Origin: Moringa oleifera
Taxonomy: Eukaryota; Streptophyta; Magnoliopsida; Brassicales; Moringaceae
Direction of reading: 5' to 3'
Length of the DNA: 64,000 nt
NCBI GenBank assembly: GCA_021397835.1
Contig: JAJFZO010000396.1
Location: forward strand, 1,302,001 to 1,366,000
The translations under genes were made by a program, and so were the position numbers. The notes below the pieces were generated by a model. That model was given only the letters and a program-made list of their open reading frames with translations. It was not told the DNA's origin and made no database searches. Below are positions 47,960-58,896 of the stretch, piece by piece. The number at the start of each line of letters is the position of its first letter. Position 1 is the first letter of the stretch.

Positions 47960-49290
47960 TATGAATAGTAATATTCTTATTTCAAATATTTTAATTTAAT
48001 TTAATTTAAAATTAAATTATAATTTAATATAGGTAAGTAAATTTTATATTTTAATTTATTTTTATATTTAAATAATTATTTAATTTAAAAATTATTTTTT
48101 ATAAAATTCAAAATAATATATATATTTTTTTAAAAAACTATCTTCCACAATCAAATATTTTGAGATGATAACATGTGTATCAAATTTTTTTATATAAAAA
48201 TGTTTAATTTTAAATTTTTTTAAAATTTAAATTAAATCAAATTAAAAAACAAGTATAAATTTTTAATTTTTTTATTTTTATTTAAATAAATAATTTTATA
48301 AAAATAATACTATTAATTAATTATATTAAATGCTAGATAAAAACTAAAGAGGGTATTGGTTGAGTTGTCTTACCATATTTGATCATTCAAGTGGGGCAAG
48401 TAATTCACAAATGGAAAGTTTGATCCCATAAGTATATAATTAGTTAAGGAAATTTATTTAAATAAAACGATGAATTTATAAGGTTATCAATCTTGACACG
48501 TTTTTAAATAATTAAAGTAATAATTGTGTGAATAATAATTTTTAATTACTTATTTATTGTTATCTTTTTATTATATATTTAAAAATTCAAGATAACAAAA
48601 GATATATATAAATTAATTAAAAAAATTACTGGTCAAAAGTAAAGAGAGAATAAGAAAAAAAAAAAGACTAGTCAAAGTAAAAAGAGGATAAAGAAAGTTT
48701 GAATCCATAAAGAAAAAAAAAAAGCATACCAAAGCTTTTTTTTAAATAATAAAATAATTATTGCTCATAATTTAATATAGATCAAGTTGGTATTATTTAG
48801 TTATAAAATAAAATTAATTTAAAATTTTAAAATAATATTTGATTCCCATAGTCCGTAGCTTATATTTTTAATTTGTTAATATTAAAAAAAAACGACATTG
48901 TATGAATCAAATGCTTGGATAAATAGATTTATGTATAGTTGGTTAATTTGATAATTATGATTATTTTATTAATAATTTTTTTAAAGAGCATTTAATTTTA
49001 TATTCTTATTGTTGTTCAATAATATTTTGATTTTTGAAAATATTTATGATATGATTTATTGATATTTTAGGTTTATTTTAATTATTCAAGTATTTAAAAT
49101 ATACATAAGTTAGCTATTATGTTTGCATTTTTTTTATCATAATCTTATTGTTTAAATAAAATTAATATTCATATTTAATCAATTTATTAATCAAATATTA
49201 ATAAAAATGCTTTAAAACATGCATAAAAAAGTAATACTTCATTTTAATGCAATGGAAAGAAAAATATATAGTAAAAGTTGCAGAAATTTT
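47960..49290 (+). repeat. Direct repeat copy 1 (about 1.35 kb, AT-rich)
   Basis: It matches 62152-63512 in the same orientation along its whole length with many substitutions and small indels. Shared landmarks are TTATTTCAAATATTTTAATTT (start), GGTATTGGTTGAGTTG, AAAGAGGATAAAGAAA, GCATAC.AAAGCTTTT and TGTATGAATCAAATGCTTGG. The repeat carries no coding sequence. Its class (MITE, LTR fragment or other) is undetermined. Confidence 0.85.
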
Positions 49291-50130
49291 TTTTTTAAAA
49301 AGAATAAATTTGGGTTCTTAGGATATTTGTTACTCAAATATGATTATGTGATTGGAATAGGACACAAGAAATCAATGTTCAATATCAAATACTCAGTTTA
49401 CTTAGATTAAAACGATTTCATTTTAATATGTTATAAAGTAAGTTTCGTTGTACTTTTTATTAATAATTATTATAATAAAATATATGATTTCAATGTCTAA
49501 TATTTTAATCATAACGTGTTCATTTTTATATTTTTATAAATGAGGTAGAGCAGCACTTTTTTGAATTTGAAGTTTGAAAATGTATGAATTGAATTTGGAA
49601 AGTCAAACATTACATCTAACTTTATGTTTGATGATTTAAAATATTGTTTTAAGTGAAAGATTATATGCTTGGGTTAGATTCATATGTTGAACTTTCAACT
49701 TTGAAATAATTAATTTAATTTTTTAATTTCTTTTTATTTTATTAGTTAAAGTTTACATTTTTTTAAGAATTATTAATTTATTTTAAAATTTAATAAATTT
49801 AAAAAAGTTCGATAAGCAAATACTTGTTATATTACTCAATGCATTCACATAAACGGCTATTTAACGAGCACATACCCATTATTCGATTAAAATTTTTATA
49901 TATAAAATAAAGGAGTTTGGAAAAATTCGGATGGCGTAGAGTACTAATAATTGAATTTAAAAGGATTCAAGTACTATAATAAATGTTATACTATCTTTAT
50001 TTTTTATTTTTTAAAATTTTTTATTTATTATTTTTACAGAATTTTAATTTTATTATTTAATAAGTAATTTTTATATATTTGATAACACATATATTTAATA
50101 TAAATAATTAATTTATAAAAAAAGTAATGA
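49291..50130. other. AT-rich intergenic stretch
   Basis: Nothing was recognised. It lies between repeat copy 1 and the short repeat next to the viral insertion. Confidence 0.4.
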
Positions 50131-50220
50131 TTGTGTAGATAATAATTACTAATTAGTTATATTGGATATTACATAAGAACTATGAGGCAGGATGGCTGAG
50201 TTGTTATGTTGTATTTTTTA
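50131..50220 (+). repeat. Short repeat bordering the viral block, copy 1
   Basis: This 90-bp segment is almost identical to 62062-62151 (TTGTGTAGATAATAATTACT, then GGATATTACATAAGAACTAT, then GAGGCAGGATGGCTGAGTTG). The left copy directly touches the viral sequence at 50221. The right copy directly precedes direct repeat copy 2. GGATGGCTGAGTTGT resembles an RNA polymerase III A box, so a SINE origin is conceivable but unproven. Confidence 0.8.
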
Positions 50221-50817
50221 ACAAGGATCTCTTTAAGTTACAAAACCAAATAAATCTCATCCAATCAAATCAATAAAGCCAAATTAGGATCCAAAATTTA
50301 TATTCAGAAATCAATAGGCTCAAAATTCAGATAAATCAATATCCGAAAGACAATCGGATACAAATTAAAAAATTGTATGTTTAGGTCACCTTGGTAATCA
50401 ATGATGATCTTCATCTAATTACCATAGCCCTTGTAGATTCAGGAGCAGATCAAAACTATATACAAGAAGGGTTAATCTCAACCAAAAACTATGAGAAAAC
50501 AACTGAAAGGCTTTACGGAGCCAATGGAGTAGAACTCCAGGTCAAATTCAAACTTACAAAAGTCAAAATATGCAATAAAGGATATTGCATCAAAACTCCT
50601 TTTATCTTAGTACAAGATATACAACAAGGACTAATCTTAGGAAGTTCTTTCCTTACAAAAATATATCCTTTCTCAGTAGACCAAGAAGGAATAACCACCT
50701 CCATACTAGGAGAATCTGTCAAGTTCAAATTCATTAAACCACTTCAGGAAAAAAAAGTAGCAAGACTTCAAGAAAATCCTGCGATACAAAACAAACAAAC
50801 CCAAATCAGATACCTCT
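50221..50817 (+). pseudogene. Inverted copy of viral protease region
   Basis: This is a near-identical inverted copy of 52540-51945. Its open frame (50391-50897) begins with the retroviral-type aspartic protease motif VDSGADQN and runs about 140 codons before leaving viral homology at about 50817. There it meets, head on, the broken RNase H start. The junction therefore marks an inversion. The fragment lacks the polymerase and cannot be functional alone. Confidence 0.85.
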
Positions 50818-52755
50818 ATATCCTTGTTTTGAGGCATCTGTTTGCACAGTTATGGATGTTTCAGGGTTGGGAATTCCTAAACAAGGAAGTGACTTAGCTT
50901 TAGCTTTCAAGGTCCTGACTATTTCAGTCATTTGGGGGGTCCATTCTTTGGTTTGTGGATTCTTCCTAATCCTTTGGAATAATGGTTTGCTGGTTTACCT
51001 AAGGTTGGGGATAAAGTCTGAAATATAATTTAGGCATCCTAAGAATCTTTGGAGTTGGGTTTTATCTTTTATTTCATCTGAAAATTTATCTGCAAATTCT
51101 ATTGATCGGGATATCGGAGTGATAGTCCCTTGGGAGATTTCAAATCCTAGAAAACTAACCCTGGTTTGGAATATCTTCATTTTCTTTGAAGAGACGACTA
51201 GCCCTCTTTTTTTGATAATTTCTAAGAAGATATTTAGATGCTTGAAGTGTTGGTCTATTGATTCTGAAAAGATCAACATATCATCTATGTAGACTATTGT
51301 GAATGATGTGTAACTATCGAAGATTTCATTCATAATGTTTTGAAATTCTAACAGGGCATTCTTGAGACCAAAGGGCATTACATTCCATTCGTATTGCCCA
51401 AAGTGTACATTGAAGGCAGTTTTGTACTTGTCTTGTTTTGATATTTGTATTTGCCAGTATCCTGATTTCATGTCAAATTTTGAAAATATCCTAGCTTTGT
51501 ATAACCTGTTAATCAGGTCTCTTTTGTTTGGAATTGGGTATCTAATCCATTTAAGTACTTTGTTTAAGGGTTTGTAATTTATGACCAACCTTGGAGCTCC
51601 TCTTTTTACTTTTGCATTTTTATAGACATAAAAAGCAGCACAGCTCCATGGTGACTTGCTTGGTCTGATCAATCTCTTGTCTAATAATTCTTGTATTTCT
51701 TTTTTGCAGTATTCTAAATGTTCTTGGTTCATTTGTATGGGTCTAGCTTTGGTTGGGATTTGACTTTCTTTGAAGTCTGGTTCATATGGCAGAGTTATCT
51801 TATAGGTGTTTCTATCCCAAAATGCATTGGGTATTTCTGAACATACTTCTTTCTGGAGTTTTGTTTCTGTATATTTGATCTTTTCTTTGATTTTTTGATT
51901 TTTTAATTTTTCTTTTATCCTCTTTTGTTGGATTTCCTCATGGAGGTATCTGATTTGGGTTTGTTTGTTTTGTATCGCAGGATTTTCTTGAAGTCTTGCT
52001 ACTTCTTTTTCCTGAAGTGGTTTAATGAATTTGAACTTGACAGATTCTCCTAGTATGGAGGTGGTTATTCCTTCCTGGTCTACTGAGAAAGGATATATTT
52101 TTGTAAGAAAAAGATTTCCTAAGATTAGTCCTTGTTGTATGTCTTGTACTAAGATAAAAAGGGTTTTGATGCAATATCCTTTATTGCATATTTTGACTTT
52201 TGTAAGTTTGAATTTGACCTGGAGTTCTACTCCATTGGCTCCGTAAAGCCTTTCAGTTGTTTTCTCATAGTATTTGGTTGGGATTAACCTTTCTTGTATA
52301 CAGTTTTGATCTGCTCCTGAATCTACAAGGGCTATGGTAATTAGATGAAGATCATCATTGATCACCAAGGTGACCTGAACATACCATTTTTTAATTTGTA
52401 TCTGATTGTCTTTCGGATATTGATTTATCTCAATTTTGAGCCTATTGATTTCTGAATATAAATCTTGGATCCTAATTTGGCTTTGTTGATTTGATTGGAT
52501 CAGATTTGTTTGGTTTTGTAACTTAAAGAGATCCTTGTTGGGTTGTATGCCTTGGTAGGTTTTTGGAACGGTCAGATTCCATTTTGCCTTGTTTTGGGCT
52601 TCTAGATTTTCATCTAAAGTTGGTCTAATGTCTAATGGTCTTGAAGGAAGAATTCCTTTTATCCTAGGTCCCTTTATTATGGTATTTCTAAGAGGCCCTT
52701 GAGGATTGTTGACTAAGGGATTAGATTCCTTATCTAATTCCTGAGTTGATTCCTC
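50818..52755 (-). pseudogene. Viral protease - reverse transcriptase - start of RNase H
   Basis: The frame 52368-50995 encodes an aspartic protease (VDSGADQN near the start), a linker, and a reverse transcriptase with the marks KFDMKSGYWQI, MPFGLKNA and YIDD. It lies downstream of a hydrophilic, coiled-coil-like segment (52755-52380). A TAG just upstream of 50995 interrupts the connection domain. Past it, homology continues to about 50818, where the first RNase H aspartate region is reached and is cut by the inversion junction. The rest of RNase H is absent. In the virus these enzymes mature the polyprotein and copy pregenomic RNA into DNA. Confidence 0.85.
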
Positions 52756-53097
52756 TTACAGAGGTATCTGGACAATTGGACCAGTGAATTGGTCATTTTG
52801 GGTTTTTTGACTTTGTGGGCTTTTGTCATCTAGATGACTTTTTGACTGGTTTTCTTGGATTTGGATTTGGGCTGGACCAGATAGACTTTCATAGTCTTCT
52901 TGGTCTTGATTTAGATTTTGGTTAACTTGGACTGATTGATCTTGGGTTAGGCCATATAGACTTATATAGCCTTTTTGGCTTTTGGGCTTTTTGCAAAAAG
53001 TCTGAGACTCCTGCAGAGAGTCTGTGGATACGGGGTTTGCATCCTGGTTTTGAGGACTAGGTTTTCTAATCCTGGTTTTTCTTTTCTTTGTGATCAT
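52756..53097 (-). CDS. Viral linker open frame, Gln/Ser-rich
   Basis: A 113-codon frame, basic at its start (KKRKTRIRK) and then rich in Gln, Asn and Ser. It lies between the preceding viral frame (53143-53730) and the protease region, and probably was one polyprotein with them, separated now by stop codons. It matches no domain I know. Confidence 0.4.
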   Translation of the reverse strand: MITKKRKTRIRKPSPQNQDANPVSTDSLQESQTFCKKPKSQKGYISLYGLTQDQSVQVNQNLNQDQEDYESLSGPAQIQIQENQSKSHLDDKSPQSQKTQNDQFTGPIVQIPL

Positions 53098-53142
53098 TTG
53101 GGGTTCTTGTTGAGTTTGAAAGGGATATTCTATGCCTAACTG

Positions 53143-53730
53143 TTATGCATAGGATTCTAACCACGTGAAGAATCCTATATTCTTCTGTACTTCTTCTAAT
53201 TCTTTATAGTATGTTTCTCTAATTTGACTTCTTCTTTCTGTTGAGAAAATGGTCATAAACCATTCTCTTTTTTGTTTATTGGTTTCTGAGTTGAAGTCTG
53301 TCTTGAGAAAATCTTTGTCTATTTGGAACTTTGGTTGTTTGGGTTTGAATTCCTTGTCTAGTATTTTGTTAATTTTTTGAAGTAAATTATCTTCCTTTCT
53401 TGAATAGTGAGGCTTTTCACTTAAGATTTTTCCTATTCTTCTAGGCTTAGGTAAATACCTAATACTAGAATAATTATCTTGCATATAATCTTGATATTCT
53501 TGATCTAAGCTTTTTGTATCATATTGATCTTCTGGATCTTCCCTAAATCCTCTATGGTATTCCTGGCTGTCATATTCTATATAATCGTAATTAGTACTGG
53601 GACAATTATCTTCTTCGTAATTATCACAATATTCTCCATTATCACATTCGTAATTAAAATTACAATATTCATAATCATAAATAGTACTACAATCATTACT
53701 ATAACACTCATTGTACTCATAATCTTCCAT
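53143..53730 (-). CDS. Viral open frame with Tyr/Asp/Asn-rich start, 195 aa
   Basis: The first 70 residues are unusually rich in Tyr, Asp, Glu, Cys and Asn. The C-terminal part (REWFMTIFS, then IRETYYKELEE, then NIGFFTW) is homologous to a degraded segment at about 57060-56900 behind the movement protein of the other copy, so it is a regular viral region between movement and coat protein. In this copy it follows directly on the leader acceptor and a stub of movement protein, implying deletion of most of the movement protein. Function unknown. Confidence 0.55.
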   Translation of the reverse strand: MEDYEYNECYSNDCSTIYDYEYCNFNYECDNGEYCDNYEEDNCPSTNYDYIEYDSQEYHRGFREDPEDQYDTKSLDQEYQDYMQDNYSSIRYLPKPRRIGKILSEKPHYSRKEDNLLQKINKILDKEFKPKQPKFQIDKDFLKTDFNSETNKQKREWFMTIFSTERRSQIRETYYKELEEVQKNIGFFTWLESYA

Positions 53731-53834
53731 GTTGGTATCCTGTTTACCACTAATCCTATATCTCTTTTCCCTTCCTTTTCAAGTTCTAGTAGAGCGAGAA
53801 CGAGAAAATAGTTTCTTTACCAATTATAAACACT

Positions 53835-54049
53835 CTGAATTTAATAATAATTCTATCTTAGCCTTAATCCTAGTGATCTCAACTCTAATCACTAGTCCTA
53901 TGGAAAAGTCTTAACCTATTTTTCCTGATTAGTATACTTTCAGTCCCCGGATTGGGTAGCACTGGTTGCCTAGCCCGGATTGGGTAGCGCTGGGTGCCTA
54001 CATCGGATTGGATAGTGCTTAATGCCTCGACCTTCTTGCCTTAACTTAC
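53835..54049 (-). other. Intron-like viral leader segment, copy 2 (215 nt)
   Basis: The donor AGG|GTAAGTT and acceptor AAATTCAG bound 215 nt that are about 95 percent identical to 58210-58424. Inside are three imperfect 28-nt repeats starting CGGATTGG. Copy 1 has the same length and the same splice signals, with the movement-protein ATG one base after its acceptor. Confidence 0.6.
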
Positions 54050-54438
54050 CCTGTCAGGGACTGACTTTGGTAAGACATTTGGTCCTTAGTTTTGTGAAGA
54101 AGTGTTTGGGCCTTTTGGAGTTTGTCCTTGAGCCTTTGATTTTCCTGTAAGATTGAAAAAACATATTCATCTGTGTAATCAGATGCTTCTTGGTTAGATG
54201 TTTGAATGTTTTGTTCATGAAAATAATAAGATAAAGCATTGAGGCTGGTCAGCCTAGTTGGGATAGTTTTGCTATTCCATAAATGGTCTAGCAGGCATTT
54301 TTGGCTTGGGCTTATGGAAGTGTTTGCGGGTAGCCTGAAGGCTCTTGGGTCATAAGTTGAAAAGGGTTGAAATTGAAATGGGCCATATTGGTATATGGGT
54401 TGGTCTTGATGTTGACTGTTCCTGCTGCTGGATGCCAT
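54050..54438 (-). CDS. Exon-like viral open frame with coiled-coil end, about 129 aa
   Basis: The ATG at 54436-54438 directly follows a textbook acceptor (TTTGCTGTTTTGCAG) and the frame stays open across 54050, where the donor AGG|GTAAGTT lies. It reads 1 to about 129 with a Gln/Pro/Phe-rich start and a C-terminal helix with heptad-like spacing (ILQENQRLKDKLQKAQTLL). It is not recognised. It is unclear whether it is viral or a captured host exon. Copy 1 lacks it before its leader intron. Confidence 0.4.
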
Positions 54439-54599
54439 CTGCAAAACAGCAAATTTGACTAGATAAATTTAAATGAAATGTTAGATATTTTAGAATGAAT
54501 GCCTTGAATGTTTACCCGAAAGGGGTAAATGTTTGATAGAAAGAGAGTTCATAATATGACTCATTGTTGAATATCTTGAACTAGAGTGAAATCAGTTTT

Positions 54600-54833
54600 G
54601 ATTTATACTCAGTCTTGGATGATTTTGGCTGTGGTTAGCTTATACCTGGTTGATAGTCTCTTGCCATTTGCACCACATAATTTTTCTTTTGTGGTTTCAT
54701 AATATTGGCTAGGGACTAACTGTTCTTGGATACAGTTCTGGTCTGCTCGAGAATCTACTAGGGCTATAGTATTGAGGTGGAATTCATCATTGATTACCAG
54801 GGTAATCCTGGTATACCATTTTTTGATAATAAT
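54600..54833 (-). pseudogene. Third viral protease fragment
   Basis: It is collinear with the start of the protease at 52368 (same motif with the catalytic Asp, but the following Gly is replaced by Arg: VDSRADQN). Stops appear after about 60 codons. It follows the coat-protein frame, as in the expected viral order, and ends before the exon-like frame at 54438. Confidence 0.7.
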
Positions 54834-54908
54834 ATTAATAAATTCCTCTTTTGGTTCTTGTTTTACTCTTAACTCTAGGAGTTCTATCTTGAGGTTCCTT
54901 ACCTTATC

Positions 54909-56264
54909 CTAGAGTGTTTTGACTTGATTTTGCAGCTCTTGGACCTTTGATTCTATGGATTGGGTCTTGACTAAGGTTTTTCCCTGAGCTAAGATGTCTT
55001 GTAAGTTGTAGGGTTGAATTTCCTTCTTGCCCTTATTTATGGTGATGATTTCTTTGAGTTTGACCAGATATTCTTTTCTAATATCTGGGTCGTCTATGAT
55101 GTCTACCAGTAATTCCTGTTTGCTAATGACACCAATGGTTTTGCATTTGCATATATCTTGGCTACACGTGTCCTCTGGTTCTGAGGGCTGTGTAGAGTCT
55201 TGGGTTGAACTAAGAAGATCATCCTCATAATCTTCTTCAGTACTATTGTCTTTTTCTATCAGGTTGAGTATTTGGGCTTTGATCTCGTCAAAGATATCTA
55301 ATTGGTTGATTTGATCTTGGACATAGCAATTTTTTGCATAATGTCCCTTTTTGCCACATTTGTAGCACTTGGCTTGGGATTTGTCTATTGTTTTCTTGGG
55401 CCTAAAAGGCTTTTTGGATTTGAATGGCCTAGGTTGGTCTTTGATGGGCTTTGGGTACCTTGGATAAGATCTATTGGGCTTTTGTAGAGTCTTTTTCTTG
55501 ACTCTTGATGGTGCCCTAATTTTCTCATACCCATATTGGGCACAAAAGTTTCCCATTTCAGCCTTACTTTGGGACATTTCAGATTTGATTTTTGATTTTA
55601 ATTTGAGATCGGTACATAGAGATAATCCTACTTGGTTGATGGTTGTGATTATCTCTCCATAGGATAGGGTTTCATAAGGGATTATCCCTCCACAGACATC
55701 CCTTAGTTTTTGTCTAACCTTTTCCCCAAATAATTTGGGTAATCCAACTATAAACCTCTCTTTCCAAGAGGCATGATTGTTGTCTAATCTTGTATAAATT
55801 TTGGTAAGGAACATGTCCTTATACCATCTGAAGTCTGATAATTTGGGACAATTGAGATGCAATAGTATCTCAGATGTCCTTTCTTGAAAGGTGGTCAGGT
55901 CACCTATGAAGTTTTTGGTGATGGCTAACACCAGTGTTTCCACTGAGTTTTCCACATACCTATCTTGGATTTGACCATTTTGGTCTTGGGCTAATTCCCT
56001 TTTGACAGCTTGTAGGACTTCCATCCTATGGGCCTTAGTGAGATAGTTATCCCACCAGCCTTTGAGTTGACCAGTAAATCCTGCTATGAGGGTTTTGGCT
56101 ATTCTTTGGTCTGTGTTATTGGGCTTGGTTTTGTAAGCTGTAGCAGCCATTGTCATTTCTTGGAGGACATTTAAGATTTGATGTTCTGCTACGCCATCTA
56201 TGTTCCATTCATAGATAGCATCCGCATCAAACCTTGATTGGGTGTGGATCATCCTATCTTCCAT
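54909..56264 (-). pseudogene. Viral coat protein with CCHC zinc knuckle
   Basis: The 451-codon frame has the caulimovirid coat-protein core, with the conserved GWWDNYL segment, RFIVGLP...FG and a basic region ending in the CCHC knuckle CYKCGKKGHYAKNC, which binds pregenomic RNA. Homology extends upstream through a stop near 56268, so the start at 56264 is probably not the original one. An acidic tail follows. The frame itself is open, but it is cut off from protease and polymerase by stops. Confidence 0.8.
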
Positions 56265-57081
56265 TCATATATCTGGTAGGGATGGTCTTGGGTAATAGGA
56301 ACTGATCTTTGGTCTTGAATGCTAGATGGTATTTACCTCTTGATGAGGTTTGATACTTATCTCTTGGAATTGTTCTACAAGTAACTCTATGTCTGAGTCT
56401 ACTTGTCCTATTGTATTAATTTGACTTTTGCCCTAGTTTTCTTTGATTGTCAAGGCTTGTAGTCTAGACTCTATTTGTTCTAGAAGAATATCGCTATTCT
56501 TCGACAGAGTTGGAAGTTGATCCCTAGGAGTATTGTAAATCTTGAAAAAGGGTTTTTGGATCAGAGAACTTAAGCTAAAGGGTTCCTGATCTAATTTTGA
56601 ATTTTGGCTTTCTATCCTGTCTATTTGTTTGGATATGGTGTGGAGAATCTAGTTGGTATAGTTGTTTTGTTATTGTAAGCTAACAACATCTTGGTATATT
56701 GCAGGTTCTCCTTGACTCTTGAATTCTCTTGGATTCTTGAAGGGTGAAGCCACAATGGTGCTCCCATGGTGTTGGATTTCTATTTATTCTAAGGGAAGAT
56801 GTATCCCTATAATCTCTGTATTTTTGATAGTATGCCATTTTTCAGTTTTTATTCCTATGACATTAATTTTGTTTTAAAAAGGATTCTCAATATTATTGTT
56901 GTAACAATATTCTTGGAATCAAGTAAAGAATCCTATATTTTATCTAAGGGTTGTCATATGACCATAATAGGTTTCTCTAATTTGGTCTCTTTGGGTTTTT
57001 GGAAAGGTTATCATAAACCATTCCTTTTGGTTTTGGTTTTCCCTAAAATTGAAATCTTTTCTAAGGAGTTTTTTTGTCTAT
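56265..57081 (-). pseudogene. Degraded viral linker between movement and coat proteins
   Basis: Fragments in changing frames: about 57060-56900 matches the C-terminal part of the frame at 53143-53730, and about 56430-56270 leads into the coat protein. Multiple stops. The segment shows that copy 1 keeps the order movement protein, linker, coat protein. Confidence 0.6.
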
Positions 57082-58208
57082 TTAGAACTCTTGGATGATT
57101 GTGTCGAGTTGTGACTCGTAATCCCTCATCTCCGAATAGGATAGAGAAAGATTATCTGAGTATGCTCTAGGTATGGTAGGATCCCAATCTACCCAAATCT
57201 CGGATGGAATTGGAGGCCTGCCTCTACTTGGGTCTATATCTAAGTTTGACTGTTCTGACTTGACACTTGATACTGAGGGTCTTGGAGGAAGAATTTCTTC
57301 TATCCTTACTCTAGGTTCCCTCATGGAGTGGAATCTAATAAGAACATTCCCATCAGATTGTTTTTCTATTCTTGAGATCTGGGTGTTCTTGATCTCTTTT
57401 GGGGGTTGGATCCTAACAAGGTCCCAGTCTTCTGGAAATGTCAGTTCTGACCATTTGATGAGCTTGGGGGTCATGCTATTTGCATGTTGACTGTTGGTTT
57501 CTAGGAGAAGTGTTTCTCCTGGTTGGTGACTCTTTTGGCTTTAGGATTTAGGGTGGTTGTCATGACCTTGTAGTAAATCCTATAGACAAAAGTGATCCCT
57601 CTCATCTTATCTTTGACTTCTAGATTTTTTGTTTGAATATTGAGTGTTAACACATCTAAGATGTGTGGATCTTGTAAATCTACCTTAAAATTCGGATAGT
57701 AGTTGAAGTATATTGGGCCATTAGCCAGATTTGACTGAATGGTTGCCAATAAATAGTTTGAAAATCTAAGATGCCGAGCTTCTCTAAGACATGACAGAAT
57801 AGGAATATCTAATCCTAATCTGTGTAGGGGTTTGATAGCTACTTGTACCAGTCCTACGTGAAGGTACCTGTAGTTCGGTAGGTGTTGGCCTATTGTTTGT
57901 CTGTTGAATAGTTGAATTATTTGATTTTCTTTGTCTATAGAGATAGTTTTCTCTACAGTCTTGATTGAGTAATCTTGTTTTAACTCAAAGTTTCCTATTT
58001 GGTATATGGTTTTGACATCTTGTTTTGGTATATTCCAGTTTTGTAGATCTTGTTCTATCTTTGCTATATTCATTTCTACACTATTAATTATATCTTTCAT
58101 ATCGTGTTGGTAATCTGTATTACTACTAGAGATAGAGGTCTCTCCTTCCCCTGACCAAGTTCTAGTAGGGCAAGAACTTGAACATAGTTTCTTTACCAAT
58201 TTTGACAT
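57082..58208 (-). pseudogene. Viral movement protein (30K superfamily), frameshifted
   Basis: The first frame (58208-57501) holds the movement-protein core (YLHVGLVQVAIKPL, the invariant D-like LREARHLRF segment and GPIYFNYYPNF). The continuing C-terminal part lies in another frame (from about 57515 to 57082), which shows a single frameshift near 57515. The 30K proteins move viral complexes through plasmodesmata. The ATG is one base past the leader intron acceptor. Stops follow at 57081. Confidence 0.85.
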
Positions 58209-58209
58209 T

Positions 58210-58424
58210 CTGAATTTAATAATAATTCTATCATAGCCTTAATCCTAGTGATCTCAACTCTAATTACTAGTCCTATGGGAAAATCTTAACCTATTTTCCC
58301 TGATTAGTACACTTTCAGTCCCCGGATTGGGTAGCACTGGTTGCCTAGCTCGGATTGGGTAGCGCTGGGTGCCTACACCGGATTGGATAGTGCTTAATGC
58401 CTCGACCTTCCTGCCTTAACTTAC
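58210..58424 (-). other. Intron-like viral leader segment, copy 1 (215 nt)
   Basis: Same length and same splice signals as 53835-54049. The movement-protein ATG is at 58206-58208. Three 28-nt repeats beginning CGGATTGG occupy its middle. Some caulimovirids, such as rice tungro bacilliform virus, splice leader to downstream genes, so splicing here is plausible but not shown. Confidence 0.6.
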
Positions 58425-58893
58425 CCTATTGCCCCTCCTAGGTCTTACGGCGGGTTTACCTCAGCTTTCTGGCCTTTGGCACACTATCTTTAAAACACCA
58501 GCAGTATAAGTGCACTACCTTTAAAATACCAGTAGTACTAAGCACACTACCTTTAAAATACTAGCAGTTTTCTCAGTGTACTAACCAAGTATGGTCAGCT
58601 AAAACCTACTTCTAGGATTTTGTAATTATCCTCGATTTCACTAAAATCTTAGTAGAATAAAACTACTACTTCAATTCATCATGCCAGTCTTTGGCTCTGA
58701 TACCATTTTGGGGTCCCTTTACCACTATAGTTGGTTAGGATGGGTCGAATCTACTAGATTGGCGGTATACGGAGCTACCTAGATGAATTATGGAAAATAA
58801 ATAGCATAATAGAAATGAAACAATAAAGAATAGAACAAATATGAAGAACAAATACTAGAATTGGTATTAAAACAATGTATAGTAAAAGCACTA
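58425..58893 (-). other. Viral leader with primer-binding site
   Basis: It runs from the Harbinger insertion to the leader intron donor. It contains the tRNA-Met primer site at 58692-58705 and, at 58490-58570, three copies of a short repeat (CTACCTTTAAAATAC and variants). No open frame of note. Confidence 0.6.
58692..58705 (-). promoter_or_regulatory. Initiator-tRNA-Met primer-binding site of the pararetrovirus
   Basis: Read on the minus strand it is TGGTATCAGAGCCA, complementary to the 3' end of plant initiator tRNA-Met. In Caulimoviridae this primes minus-strand DNA synthesis and marks position 1 of the genome. It lies about 500 nt upstream of the movement-protein start. Confidence 0.85.
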
Positions 58894-58896
58894 TAA

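Noticed and set aside
50185..50205. tRNA-Leu-like sequence GGATGGCTGAGTTG
   Set aside because: Only an A-box-like stretch is seen; there is no B box or cloverleaf within a tRNA's length.
58692..58705. tRNA-Met gene fragment
   Set aside because: Only the 3' acceptor-stem complement is present; no cloverleaf. It is a primer-binding site in a viral leader.
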